From positions 744,001 through 808,000 of the forward strand of contig CP114117.1 in assembly GCA_029959195.1 (NCBI GenBank): a stretch of DNA of 64,000 bases, read 5' to 3'. Position numbers and translations under genes: made by a program. The notes beneath the pieces were generated by a model, which did not search any database, was not told the origin of the DNA, and saw only the letters and a program-made list of their open reading frames with translations. Positions 49,667-61,145 of the stretch are shown here, in pieces (position 1 is the first letter of the stretch; each line of letters opens with the position of its first letter). Source of the DNA: Dictyophora rubrovolvata. Taxonomy: Eukaryota; Basidiomycota; Agaricomycetes; Phallales; Phallaceae.

Positions 49667-52104
49667 ATGTCTCGGAAACGTAAAGATTCATCTCAAAACA
49701 CAACGTTATTCGATTATTTTGCTTCAAGTTCTAAGAAAACGCGTCGAACACCGTTTAGGACACCCTCGAGAAAACCTTCCTCCGCCGCTGGTGGCAACAT
49801 CGAAGAAGATGTCATAATCATATCGTCCGATGTTGAACCTGACACTCAGGAAGATAGTCATGCTGACTGCAAGACTGCTACAGAAGCTCATGTGACGCCC
49901 ATATATACGGCTGGGAAGGAAGTACCGGTTGAGGCTCTCGACACCGTCCAAGACAACGAAGACACCACCATCTCAGAGGACAAGTTTGAAAGCTTTTCTG
50001 AGTTATGTGATATATCAAATATACCCTTAGAAGACCATTGGGATTTCAGAGATGACGAAGCTACGGAAGATCCTGAGGAGGAAGTTGGTGACCTTGCAAC
50101 CGACACCCAAAGCATGCGCGGAGCTGAATCACGCGATGAAAAACCTGAAAGCAGCTGTCCTATTTGTATAACTTCGTTGAAGGGTCTGTCAGACTCAGTG
50201 CGTTCTCTCATAGTTGAGGTTGACGTTCCTCGTTCTAATTCGTGATTAGGAAATTGAAAGACACGTTAATATGTGTCTTGACATACCCTCTGCAGAAGCT
50301 GAAACTTCTCAAAAAATTGCCTCTTCTTCCGATGTAAAACAATTAGCGAAGACGGCGTTTTCCGTTTTAATGTCAGGCTATCAAGACACTAAAGCATGGA
50401 AGGAAGCCACAGAAGCAGAGAATCCGCGCGGGGGAGTTACAGGACGGAGATCCGCTCCTTTTTATAAGGTATTTATTACAGCTTGATGTATCTGCTATCT
50501 CAATGTCAATGAACTACATCAGGTTTTGCAAGGTATGCCCATTGCCGTCGACGCCTTCCGCTATGGAAAGATACCTGGAGTAACAGCCTATTTTCTTACG
50601 TACGTTCGGTAAAACAACCTTCTGTTTTAGAACCGCTTGGTTGACAGTGCCATTACAACGACAGTCATGCGCATTCAGATCATTATACTAATTTATCCTC
50701 CTCGTGGAAAAACGGTTTAATCTATTGTTCACAAACTACTGCTAATCTTGTTGTTCAAATGCTGAAAGTCAATCCAAAATGGGTAAAACCATTACCTTTG
50801 GACATCCCAGTAGTAGTTCCTGATACTGGTGGAGTCAAGGTCACGCTTATTCAAGCCAATCATTGTACGCCTAATCTACCACCTCTCTTTTTTTTGTTCT
50901 CTTTTGATCTCTTCCTCAAGGTCCCGGTTCGGTACTGTTTTTATTCGAAGGCCGACAAACTGTAAACGCCGGGGATAGCACTTTTCGGTCTCCTCATATT
51001 GGTTCGTCCAAGGATTTTCGATACCTTCACTGCGGCGACTTCCGAGCTTGTCCAAAGCATATAGTGCACGATCAAATTAAAGGAGCGCATATTGATGCTG
51101 TATATCTAGACACGACATATTTAGATCCAAGAGTAAGATTGTCGTTCCCGTCGAGGGGTTACTTCTAAAAGTTGTCTAGTATTGTTTCCCTCCGCAACCA
51201 TTAGTCATATCTGCATGTGCTGAATTGGCTTGTCGGTTGATATCGCCTGATTCTACCGCGACGGAGACCGACCGTGGGACCTTGGAGTCTATAGCTAATT
51301 GGCTAGCTGGTAGTGAAAAAGGAAAGGAGAAGGCAAGGTCCAATTTGGGCAAAGAACGAATGCTGGTCGCCGTAGGGTGCGTAGTTGATCATTCTATAGG
51401 CGACAACTAATTTGAATTCCATTTAACAAGGACTTACACCATAGGAAAGGAGCGGATTGTGAAAGGTTAGTTAATTTCGTTCTTTGTTATCGTGTTGACG
51501 TCGCCGGCTTATTGTACGTAAAGCCATCGCGAAAAGCCTTTCTACAATGGTGTATTGCGACTCTCGCAAATTATCGGTACTTAATTGCATTGACGATCCC
51601 GAGTTACATCAACTACTCACGAATAACCCTCTGAACGCTGGAGTTCACATCGTTCCTTTACACACGATAGTATCAGACAGGCTCTCTGAATACCTTGAAA
51701 AATGGAAAGGTCACTGGACGAAGATTATTGGATTTCGGCCAACGGGCTGGACGTATACCTCCAACGGAAACAATGTCGATAATACGTTTCCAAGCATTCC
51801 CCACATTATATCAAGAGATCAAGCACGAGACTTCACACATGCCAATCTGCGGTTAGCCAAGAATTCCTCGTCAAAGGTGCTCCTGTACAATGTTCCCTAT
51901 TCAGAACATTCCTCGTTCTTTGAGCTCACTTGCTTTGCTATGAGTTTGGATTGGGGAAAAATCATTGCGACTGTGAATGTCGGAAATCCGAGATCCAGGG
52001 CGAAGATGGAGAAGTGGTTTGAAAAATGGCGAGCTGAGAGGACGAAAAGACTACGAGATGAAGGCTCAGAATTTGTACAATATCGGTCATTAGATTATTG
52101 GTAA
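49667..52104 (+). CDS. PSO2: DNA interstrand cross-link repair nuclease SNM1/PSO2
   Basis: 5' exonuclease of the metallo-beta-lactamase/beta-CASP family for cross-link repair in the nucleus. Start MSRKRKDSSQNTTLFDYFAS. The NTTLFDYF string resembles a PCNA-binding PIP box with Asn for Gln. A UBZ4-like zinc finger follows (CPIC, then H and C in RHVNMC, joined over an intron). The catalytic core has YGKIPGVTAYFLT, HAHSDHY (HxHxDH motif 2), GLIYCSQTT, VTLIQANHCPGSVLFLFEG, YLHCGDFRACPKH and AVYLDTTYLDPR. The beta-CASP part ends with VLLYNVPYSEHSSFFEL and a C-terminal lysine/arginine-rich tail, TAA at 52102-52104. About nine exons, roughly 640 residues, full length; all junctions stay in phase. The spartin-like gene follows 175 bp downstream. 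Confidence 0.92.
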
Positions 52105-52279
52105 CTTGTAGTTGTTCTAATATTTTGTATTTTTTTTGGCAAGCACCTCACGCTCTTGGCTTGTTTGTAGTTGTTTGGACCGTGACATCATCTCCTATTA
52201 GCCGGAGTACACCTCTTAAATAGCACTTGGTTCTTCTGGGCAAGTCCAGGCTATGCACTGCGTTTTTCTCCTAGGCTGA

Positions 52280-54036
52280 ATGTATTCTTTCAAGGACAAA
52301 GACGTCTCAGGTTTTCTGCTATTAACTCTGCCAAATTGCACTATCGATGCGCCTTCGTTGGCTCCTCAAACTGGAGCTTTGTTTTTACAATGCGTTACTC
52401 TCAACCTCAATCCAGCATCGTTGAATGCCACGAACAGCTCCGAGTCTCTCGCAAACAACGAACCTGACATTTGGCTCGTTTTAAAGCTGAATTCGTTCGA
52501 AATGGTCGTTTCACCAACACAGCGCATAAACTACAGTCGTTCAGACTTCACCTACATTTTTCTTCCCGAGCAAGAACGTGGCACTGGCAGCGAATTTATC
52601 AGAATAGTCGTACCACCGGATCCGAATGATCCCTCTTCTTCTCAAGATCTCGAAACTATGGAGGTTATTCTATCGCAGTATGGTGTATTACATGACGTCG
52701 ATGCCGGGAATGTACGAAAGGGAGTCGTTCCAGCAGCAGATCAGCCTCCTCCTTATACACAGTCCCAGATCTCGTCCACGTCTGCCTCGACTTCAGCTTT
52801 CGTGCATAATAATAACGCTAGTCAACGTCCAGGGGAAAGCGATGTGACTGGTGCCGCATCAATATCGGATTTCAAAGGGCATCTAGTCCTTATGGATCAG
52901 GCCAATGGCGCGGTAGTTGGGACTTTAGATGAAAATTTCCAATTACGAGAAGACGAAACTTTGAGCGTACCAAAACAAGGCGGAGAGAAAGACCCCGTGG
53001 TCATCGAGCTGCCTAGTGAGGAAGAGGAAGCTTCAGGGAGAGATACGGCTTATGTTCATCTTGCTGATGAACAAGATCGAGATATTTTGATGAAGACTGC
53101 GGGATTGGTTAGGTATGTGTTATTTTCAAGTGACACGTATTTCTAATTTTGACGGAAATTTGTTATGTCTAGTAACGGGATCCTTTTTCTTTCCTCCGCG
53201 CTGAGCTCAGGTATGACCTCTCTTGCCGATTTTTACATCGCACATTCTGCGCCAACTACGAAAGCTATCAAATTTTCTCCAAGCACAAATGCAAATATGA
53301 AGAGAATACACAGCATTAGTGGTGCAGCTGTTGATGTCACTTCGCGAACCACTAATGCTATATTCAAGTTGGTCGACGTAACGATCAATAGGTTTGCTGG
53401 GTCAGGTAATGCTACACCGTTAAACGGATCACGATCTCCCCAAGTAGCTTCTCCTCCCCCTCCATTACCCCCTCCAAAAGGAAAAGAAAAACATGATGCC
53501 GAATATCTTCCGCCACCTTTACCGTCTCGTACTTTGAGTCCCGGTGTTCCTGATCCTGTGGCTTCAATACCTCCTAGTACCCCATCCCACAACACGCGAC
53601 TTTTGAACCGCGTTTTAGCGAGTACAGATCTCATACTAACCGCTCTTGAACAATCCGCCACCCAGCTTATCGACAGTGGAACTGATGCCGTATCGCGGGG
53701 AATAAGTCACAAGTGAGCTTTTTCTTATTGATCAAAAGGTTCGTGGGTTAATTTGAACTACTATGTTCGTAATTTGAAAGATATGGGAATCGTGCAGGTG
53801 ATTTATCAAGATTGGCAGGTGGAACTGTTCGGAATGTTAGTCTGGTGTATGTGGATCTGCAAGGAGTGGGACGAAGGGCGTTGCTCAAACGCGCTGGTAA
53901 AGCGGTGGTCAAAGCTAAATTCGCAGGACGTGATATTGTGTTCATGAACGGAACGAAAAATGCCACGAGTCAAAGCAGCCAAGGTCCAAATGTTAGTTCG
54001 AATTCTAAAGGGGGACAACCTGTTTTGAAATCCTGA
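52280..54036 (+). CDS. spartin/senescence-domain protein
   Basis: Membrane- or lipid-droplet-associated protein of the plant-senescence/spartin family. Three exons. Start MYSFKDKDVSGFLLLTLPNC, then LFLQCVTLNLNP and IWLVLKLNSFEMVVSPTQRI form the N-terminal beta-rich module. A Pro/Gln/Ser linker (PPPYTQSQIS) follows. The senescence domain covers NGILFLSSALSSGMTSLADF, VDVTSRTTNAIFKLVDVTIN and, after a Pro-rich insert (PPPPLPPPKGKEK), NRVLASTDLILTALEQSATQ. It ends with AGDLSRLAGGTVRNVSLVYV and DLQGVGRRALLKRAGKAVVK, the family's terminal signature. About 550 residues; stop TGA at 54034-54036. Homologues in fungi are linked to lipid droplets and endosomes; no partner is visible here. Confidence 0.85.
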
Positions 54037-55097
54037 TTTATGTGACTGATTTTGCATGTACTGCTTTATTTGTATTTATACGTGTTAGATTACGATCTGC
54101 TGTCAAAACAGTGGTTTTGCTTGTCACAGTTTTGGAGTATGCAAAGATGCACGTGTTATGGAGAAAGAAAGTTGCCGGGGAGATCGACAATTAATTGAAA
54201 CTCCCATGGGCGAAACAGGCCAGATTCAGGTTGAGCTACGTAGTTAGCTTCGGTTTGTATATAAACATTTTATATAACGTCATAGGGATTAATGATCTAT
54301 ATATATTACGATTAACGGTGATCGTTAACCTATTATTAGAAGTGAAGATTTCGTCATTAGCCAGTCTGGTCACTACCTGTGCCCGCTTTCCGTTTCCGAA
54401 GTATGCATATGTTAAAATTAAAAGGCGAACCTTGTTCAGTCAGAAATTGGAATTGATGTTGAATACGATTCGATGGAATATGGGCTCAAGAATCGTAGTT
54501 AATCGATTAATCGAGCCTATTTCGAGGACTGAATCCGATAAAAGACCAAAGGAAGGGGTATTAATCAACAGGCGTAGATGAAGGTATATGAGAATTCGGA
54601 GCAATGGAAAATCATGGTGGGACTTCTTTTGAATATAGCCCTGGAGGCAAACCAGGGGTAAACCAGTGATGGTACTTACGAACCGAATCTAGTTGGGAAG
54701 CTAACGACTTGGATAGGTACGAGTGGATTATCTTCTAGAATACCGAGATGAAGTGCATATTAGCCGGTGTACAAATAAGATGTATAGTATCTCTGTACTG
54801 TCGAGAGTCCTCCCAAGACTGGTAGATTGTCGCTCCAAAAAATAGACAACTTTTTGTCGGAGAGTCCACTGTCATTTAAGACATATCAAATCCGAACCGA
54901 ATATTAAAGGAAGTGCCGAGATAGACCCATTAATCATGAATGCGACATCCTTTTGGGCGAGAGCGTTCGCCACAGTGCCAGTCACAAATACTGAATATTG
55001 AATGGCCGGGGCGGTGGGCGCAGCTTGGTCAATGGTAGCAGCTCTGCATTTTTTTGTATTACGTCATCTTTTTGCTTTGTTCCTTACCCAGATCGAG
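54037..55097. other. intergenic
   Basis: About 1.06 kb between the spartin and CBP4 genes. ORF 54195-54581 (128 aa, +) has no features and is not called. The frame ahead of CBP4 is open back to an ATG at 55002. Confidence 0.45.
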
Positions 55098-55868
55098 ATG
55101 TCAAGAGGTCGAGTTGTGCTGCAAATGTCGTTGATAGGAGGATTGTGTATGTTCTGGCTTCTATTTCAAGGACGTCTTTAGCTGATTCTGATGTTTCTTT
55201 TCTTCTCTTTTCAGTTGTGGGTGTAGGATGGGTCATCATGAAAGGTACCGTCGAAACTGTGCTTGTCACAGTCTCATATGAATTCTAATATCCTGTATCT
55301 TCTCAACTGGGCTACTCATTCATTATTGTATTCTTTCTCATGCATGAAATCCAATCCACGTGTTTTTCGACAGCTGTAACACCAACCCCTGAACAGCTCT
55401 ATGCATCACTTTCGCCGGATTTGAAAAAACAGGTGGATATGGTTCGTGCTGCTAGGCTGGAGGAGGAAAAGAAGAAGGAAAAGTTTGGTCAGGTCTGTCA
55501 TGCTTGTTGATTACACGAGCAAGGCTGATGCGGATGTCTTCAAAAACTCTCCCCCATGGCACCGTATTCAATCCCTTCGGTCTTTCTGGTTGATATTGAT
55601 ATCCATCTTTCTTCTCGATGATGATACCTTTGATGGCTAAATACGTCAATCTGACTGACTTTGACCGCTCCTTGTGATCCCGGATCTTACCTCGAAACAA
55701 CTTGGGGGGTCGATTAATTTCATGGATGGCTACATTGACATTACCACTGTCATATTTGTACGATATTCGTGGCTTGTCGCATTTGTTTATCCCGCTCCGG
55801 GCCACCTCAAAAAAACAAACAAACAGTCGACCGATCCAGAAGCGGATAAGCCTATTTGGCGAAAATGA
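55098..55868 (+). CDS. CBP4: ubiquinol-cytochrome c reductase assembly factor CBP4
   Basis: Inner-mitochondrial-membrane factor needed for assembly of cytochrome b into complex III. Four exons. MSRGRVVLQMSLIGGLF joins at a GTATGT donor (in phase) to VGVGWVIMK, giving one TM segment. Then AVTPTPEQLYASLSPDLKKQ and VDMVRAARLEEEKKKEKFGQ match the family hallmark 'TPTpEQLyaslSPdLkrkvd'. The last exon STDPEADKPIWRK ends TGA at 55866-55868, as in relatives (DPDxxKPxW). About 80 residues. A start at 55002 (MAGAVGAAWSM...) in the same frame is possible but would add an unusual hydrophobic leader. The third intron (55493-55826) is 334 nt, several times longer than any other in the window. Confidence 0.82.
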
Positions 55869-56920
55869 CCGTCGAACATGGTATGTGATTCCACCAACTG
55901 TTTATCACCGTTTCACTAAATGGGTTTAATTGCAAAGGTTGGTGCGCTAGGTTCCAGATTGAGAGGAGTGGCTATACGGATAGGCTTTTTTTCAGAACAA
56001 ACAAAGAAACAAAAATGTGGCTATCAGCCTCGAGAAGCAAAAATGTTAACCTTTTGTGACCAATTCGGCGATTATCGATTCGTGCACCTGCAAAATATGA
56101 CATGAATTGGGAATTATCACGGGGCGAGGGGATGAGAAGAGCCAAATCTGACGGGCGAATTGAGAAGGGGCGGAATAATTAATGGACGAAGGAAGTAAAG
56201 GAGACGGTTCGTGATTTTGTTTCTAAACTAATCTGCTGTCATGTCCAAAACACTGAATTTGAAAAACAAGTTCATTTCATACATTCTATTTTACGTGAAA
56301 GAAGCAACTTCACACAGCTCATGGCAGCGGCGGGCCGTCTTACGAGTGAACGTCAGTCAAATTGGCGAGCCGGGATCCGTTGCGCTTTCACGTCTCTCAA
56401 AGCAAGGACTAAATGTATATGCATGCCACGAAAACACGGACTGAATTGAGTCGCTTTTTGAACTGGAAAGATATAAAATCACGTGACATAAAAGGCCCAC
56501 CGTGGCACGCATGTTGACAGTATGGACTCTTCTAGATTTCAATATCATATCTCAATTGCCAGTTGGCAGCCTGAGAGATCTAGTGTCGTTTTAGCAGAGA
56601 ACTGCCCTTATTTTCCAAGACATTCACCATTCCAGTTTCTTCTTTTATTCTTTAATTTCATTTTTCCAGCCCGATTTGAAAAAGCATGAACGCCCTTACA
56701 TAGGCCCTCGAGCTTTTACAGTAGTTGCGCGGGCCGCCGCCGCCTGACATAATATGGAGTGGTGACATGTCATCAGAGTAAGTTTGGTGGAGTCCTTGTT
56801 TAAAATTTGACGTTGTCCATTCCATCCCATTCCACCGCCGTTTGTATTAAAGTCCTCCTGCTGTTCTCCTGAACAAAAAACGACACCACCTCCTCCCCAC
56901 ACACACACACCTCCTTCACA
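55869..56920. other. intergenic, promoter of the PL8 gene at its end
   Basis: No gene supported. The last 150 bp are pyrimidine-rich (CCACCTCCTCCCC and an ACACACACAC tract) just before the ATG at 56921. Confidence 0.45.
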
Positions 56921-59857
56921 ATGAAACAGTCTCTTTTTCTCTCAATTTTATTCGCTTTCGTCGCACAGGGTGCCCACGTTCACCCCTCTCCAACTCCACA
57001 TTCAAACCCCACCATAAACCCAAGTTCATTTTCTCCCGAGAGTGCTCAAATTGCGACTGTCTTAGACAGAAGGATCCAATTTTTAATTGCCTCACAAACA
57101 AGCGCTTCTCATATACAATCATAGTATGCATATAATCGGCCTTCAATTCATCGCCACACGTCAGTTTCACTCACTTTTATTTCTACGCATACAGCCTCGA
57201 TACGCTAGGTTCGGATGGTAAATGGCCCTCTTCAGATATAGATTACCGTACAGGATGCGATGCGCAACGAGCCAATTGGCCTGCAGGCGAACATTGGTTC
57301 AGAATCAGTACGTTGCAATACACAACACGTGGAAGTTTTTTGCTAATTTTCTTCCACCTCAGCAACTCTCGCTGCTGCATGGAGTGGAAAATGGAAAAAA
57401 GCACCTCACAACGTGGTCAAAAATTCCGACGTCAGAGAAAAGATTGGTCGTGCCATGGACTGGTGGTTTGCCAACGATTACGCCAATGACAACTGTCTTG
57501 ACTCTGGCGGAACTGATTTATGTCCATGCGGCACCTCAGGTATGCGCATATATCTACTATCACTTCTTACCCACGTTTAAAATTCATTATGACAAGGAAT
57601 GTGGGACACAAATTGGTTCTCGAACGTCATTTATGTCCCCCGTGCAATAGGTCAAGCCTGCCTTTTACTCTCTCCAACCTTGACACCAAGTCAGCTTGTT
57701 AATTGTACACACGTAACTGGCCGGTCATACGCTGTCTTTCATAGGAACGACAGGCCAAACTATTTAGCCGGCGCCAATATACTCGATATAGCTTCTATCG
57801 GTGTTTCTCAAGGTTTACTCGGTATGGCGGGAAATCTCGGAGGAGCGCCTCAGGGTAATATCACATTACTCGAAGAAGCATATAATTTTGTACATGAAAC
57901 GGTTCAGGTACAAGTTGGTATTATGAAAGATGGTATATTGAAGGATGGCAGCTTCTCACAACATGATGGGATAATATATAATGGTATGTTGATGTATGAT
58001 TTAGGCATACAGCCTGAGACGCGTTTCATCTGCTGAATGTATGGTTTCCTTTTATTTCAAGGTAATTATGGGAAAGATTTGTAGGTTTCTGTCTTTCTTC
58101 TCGTCCTCTTAAATATCAATTTAATCATTTCATTAGTTCCAATGACGTCATCCAGCTGGAACTTGAAGCCGCAGATACTAGTTTCGCGGCCAATAACGTC
58201 TCTAAAGCGGCTTACTTGTCCCTCCTTGATAGTTCTCAGTGGATGATCTACTTCAACACAGAGACCGAGACTCTGCATTGGGATTTTGTAAAATACTCCC
58301 GTTTTAATCGACTTGCCAGAGTCACTAACCAAGGACCAAATAGAGCACCGAAGGCCGTTTTATCAGTTTCGCCGTTTCCGACGGCCAGTGAGCATTTTTT
58401 GACTTTAATGTTTTGTTTCATTCAAGTTCATTCATTTTTTTTAAAGGGCTACGGCGAATCTGAAAACAAACTTGAGTGCTTTGGAGATGCTAGAAACAGC
58501 TTGGAACGTGGCCCAGTCAACTGTCAATTATTTAAACATACAAAATTCAACTACTACCGCAAATGTGGGCAACCTTATAGGGAACCGTATGTTTTGGAAC
58601 AATGATTACATGGTTTGTTCTTTATCTATTCAACTTCTCTCTTTTCCTCGTTCGTTTCCCGACACCCCGTAGGTCCAACGTGGTCCGAAATATGTAACCA
58701 CACTCAGATTCTATTCCACCCGAACACACAACACTGAATGTTTAAACTCCCAAAATCCATATGGTTTTCATCTTTCAGATGGTACAACATATACGTATAT
58801 TAACGGTAATGAGTATGAAGACATTGCAGGAGCTTGGGATTGGAATATGATTCCGGGCATTACGGTTGATTACAATGCAACTGTGCTGGAATGTTCTACC
58901 GTCAATGCGGTGGGCTTGGACCCGTTCGTAGGTGGTGCTTCAACTGGAGAGATCGGAATGGGTGTCATGGTTCGTCATATATATAACATTATGTATAACC
59001 ATTCATGGGTTGATCACGGCGCTAATTCTATGCTGCAGCGGTACATTAATCCGGTGACACAGTCACTAAGTTTTCAAAAAGCGTGGTTTTTCTTCCCCGA
59101 AGACATTCAGCATGTCAGCGTAATTATTCTGGAGTCAAAAACGTCCCAACCGGTATATTCCGTCCTAGATCAACGCCGACGTTCGGGTGAAATTCTTCAC
59201 GATTTCCGGCCGGCCAAACAGGACAGTGGCAACTTTTCACATCCTCATACTCTCTTCCATGGGGGAACGGGATACTTGTTTGATTCCTCCGTGCACAGTC
59301 TTTCCATTTCAACAGGGAATCGAACGAGTAACTGGTCCGCTCTTGGTATCTCCACACATCCGCCAGACGATGTTGACCTCTTCTCCGCTTGGATACCCCA
59401 CCATCCATCCCATCTTACCAAACCGATTTCATACAGCGTATTTCCCGGCAGAACAAGCGTTCATGAATTTTACCGCCAGGCAAAATCGACGCCGCTGCGC
59501 AAGTTAAAAGAGACACCTGAAATTACAGCGGTCCAGTCATTGCGACACGGTGTCACCATGATTGCGTTTTGGCAGCCTAATGGCGGATCCGTAGAAGTCC
59601 CTTCATCGTGGGTTGGAAAATCTGGGGGCATGGTTATCAGTTCAGAGACTTCTCTCGTGTTGATTTTTGAAGAAGAGAAGTGGACGATGACGGTTTCTGA
59701 TCCTACGCAGCTTTTGAATTGTACGACTGTTACTGTTAAGATGCTGAACCGGTGGAGACGACCTAAAGGTTGGGGACGCGAAGACACCAAAGTATATCCT
59801 ATTCAATTCCTGGAAATGCCCTTGGCTGGTTCCAGCGTAGTCCAACCTCTTGTTTGA
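56921..59857 (+). CDS. polysaccharide lyase family 8 (hyaluronate/chondroitin/xanthan lyase-like), secreted
   Basis: Cleaves uronic-acid-containing polysaccharides by beta-elimination, outside the cell. MKQSLFLSILFAFVAQGAHV is a signal peptide. The alpha/alpha toroid is spread over small exons: WPSSDIDYRTGCDAQRANWP, TTLAAAWSGKWKKAPHNVV, MWDTNWFSNVIYVPRAIGQ, then the catalytic region DGSFSQH and YNGNYGKDF (family His and Tyr). GRFISFAVSDGQ, WNNDYMVQRGPKYVTTLRFY and FYSTRTQNTECLNSQNPYGF follow. The beta-sandwich half has AWDWNMIPGITVDYNATVL, SLSFQKAWFFFPEDIQHVSV and MIAFWQPNGGSVEVPSSWVG. Ends MPLAGSSVVQPLV and TGA at 59855-59857; about 800 residues, full length. All about nine introns fit in phase. 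The substrate cannot be told; fungi lack hyaluronan, so microbial or plant acidic glycans or mucilage are likely. A second PL8 gene lies 3.7 kb downstream in opposite orientation. Confidence 0.92.
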
Positions 59858-61145
59858 TTGGTTTAAGTCGGTTTTTCCTGCTTTTTCATACCAATATTCA
59901 TTATATGATTATCATTGTACTTCCTCGCAAAAATTTTTTTCCGTTTTCTTTTTCCGCTTGTTTCTCTTCTCCTTGTATGTGTACTGTATCGTGATTTTCC
60001 CATTTTCGCTTTTTTTTTTGGGCTGGAGGGTTTCGAGTACCACACATCATCATGTCCTTGTAATTTGAATAGCATATGTGATTTAAAAATCGATCGCGTC
60101 GGACTCCAATTTCGATTGTGCATAATTCCCGGTCTGGGAAATTTCAACACGTTTTCTTCTTCTGGGCTTCTCTGAACCTACTAAGGAATAACCGCGGAGT
60201 GGAATCTTAAAACTAAAAGCCGCTCCACAAGCGAGTCCTCGCGCTGTACGCAAGAGTGAAGAGGATGTTGTTTGATCATCCGTCGGACGACCTCAGCTGA
60301 AAGGCCCGGGAGTCCCACTCGCTTAGCCTTAGCCTTAGCCTAGGCTGTCGTTCAGTCATATACGTCGTGGTACGTCAATCTAATGTGCCAGACATACATA
60401 TACTATTAATTAAGGTGCCACTAAGTTATTTATATTCGCCCATCGTCTTTACAATCCAATTTTAAGGAATGATTTCATTCCATCCCTTGGATGAACCTTA
60501 AGACGAATCATCAATGAATCGCGGCGGATCTGAGATCTGAGCGCAGAGGGTATGTATGTATGTATGTATGTACTTCCGAGGGTCCGTGGTCAGCAAGAAC
60601 GACTGCCATGGGCCAATATGAAAGTGTTCTTGATATGAAATTGAACAGTCATGATGGAAGGAAAGCGGTGCGTGTGCCGTTCTTCTTATAAAGACTCCTA
60701 TAACCTCCGGAAAAGCGTGCGAAGTGAGCTGTCTTTTCTTCTTTGAATCCACGTTGTTCTTTTCTTCGTTGCATATAGAAGATAATTAGATAGTAGAACA
60801 GATAATAGTAACTGCAATCATTTCAGTATGCAAGTGATGTGAAACAAACAATCCATGGCACATTGGCACATTGACCTGGCAGTGTTTCTCTCAAGTTTCT
60901 CTCCACGGCCGGACGCGCTGACGTATGCACACGGCACGTGCCAATAAATTGGTAGTGCGACCATTTCTGGCTGCTATTTCTGGCAAGAACTTCGATTTCA
61001 ATCCCCGCCGCAAAGGAGTCTTACCTAAGACGTAATAGGACGCCTCACTTGCACCCTTGGTCAGGTCAAAGAAAGAAACGGCTGGGCAGTCCGTTTTTCA
61101 AACAGTCAACTCTCAAACAGCCAGGTCACCACAAGGTAGAGAATA
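59858..61145. other. intergenic
   Basis: 3' flank of the PL8 gene, a short TTAGCC triple repeat near 60323-60343, a (TATG)n microsatellite at 60551-60572 and the promoter of the SIP5 gene. No gene. Confidence 0.5.
60551..60572. repeat. (TATG)n microsatellite
   Basis: Five and a half tetranucleotide copies. Confidence 0.8.

Noticed and set aside
55452-55805. 117-aa minus-strand ORF inside the CBP4 intron
   Set aside because: Extends into the CBP4 coding exon in antisense and shows no domain features.
60323-60343. TTAGCC repeated three times, telomere-like
   Set aside because: Only three units and not the TTAGGG repeat usual in fungi; ordinary intergenic context.
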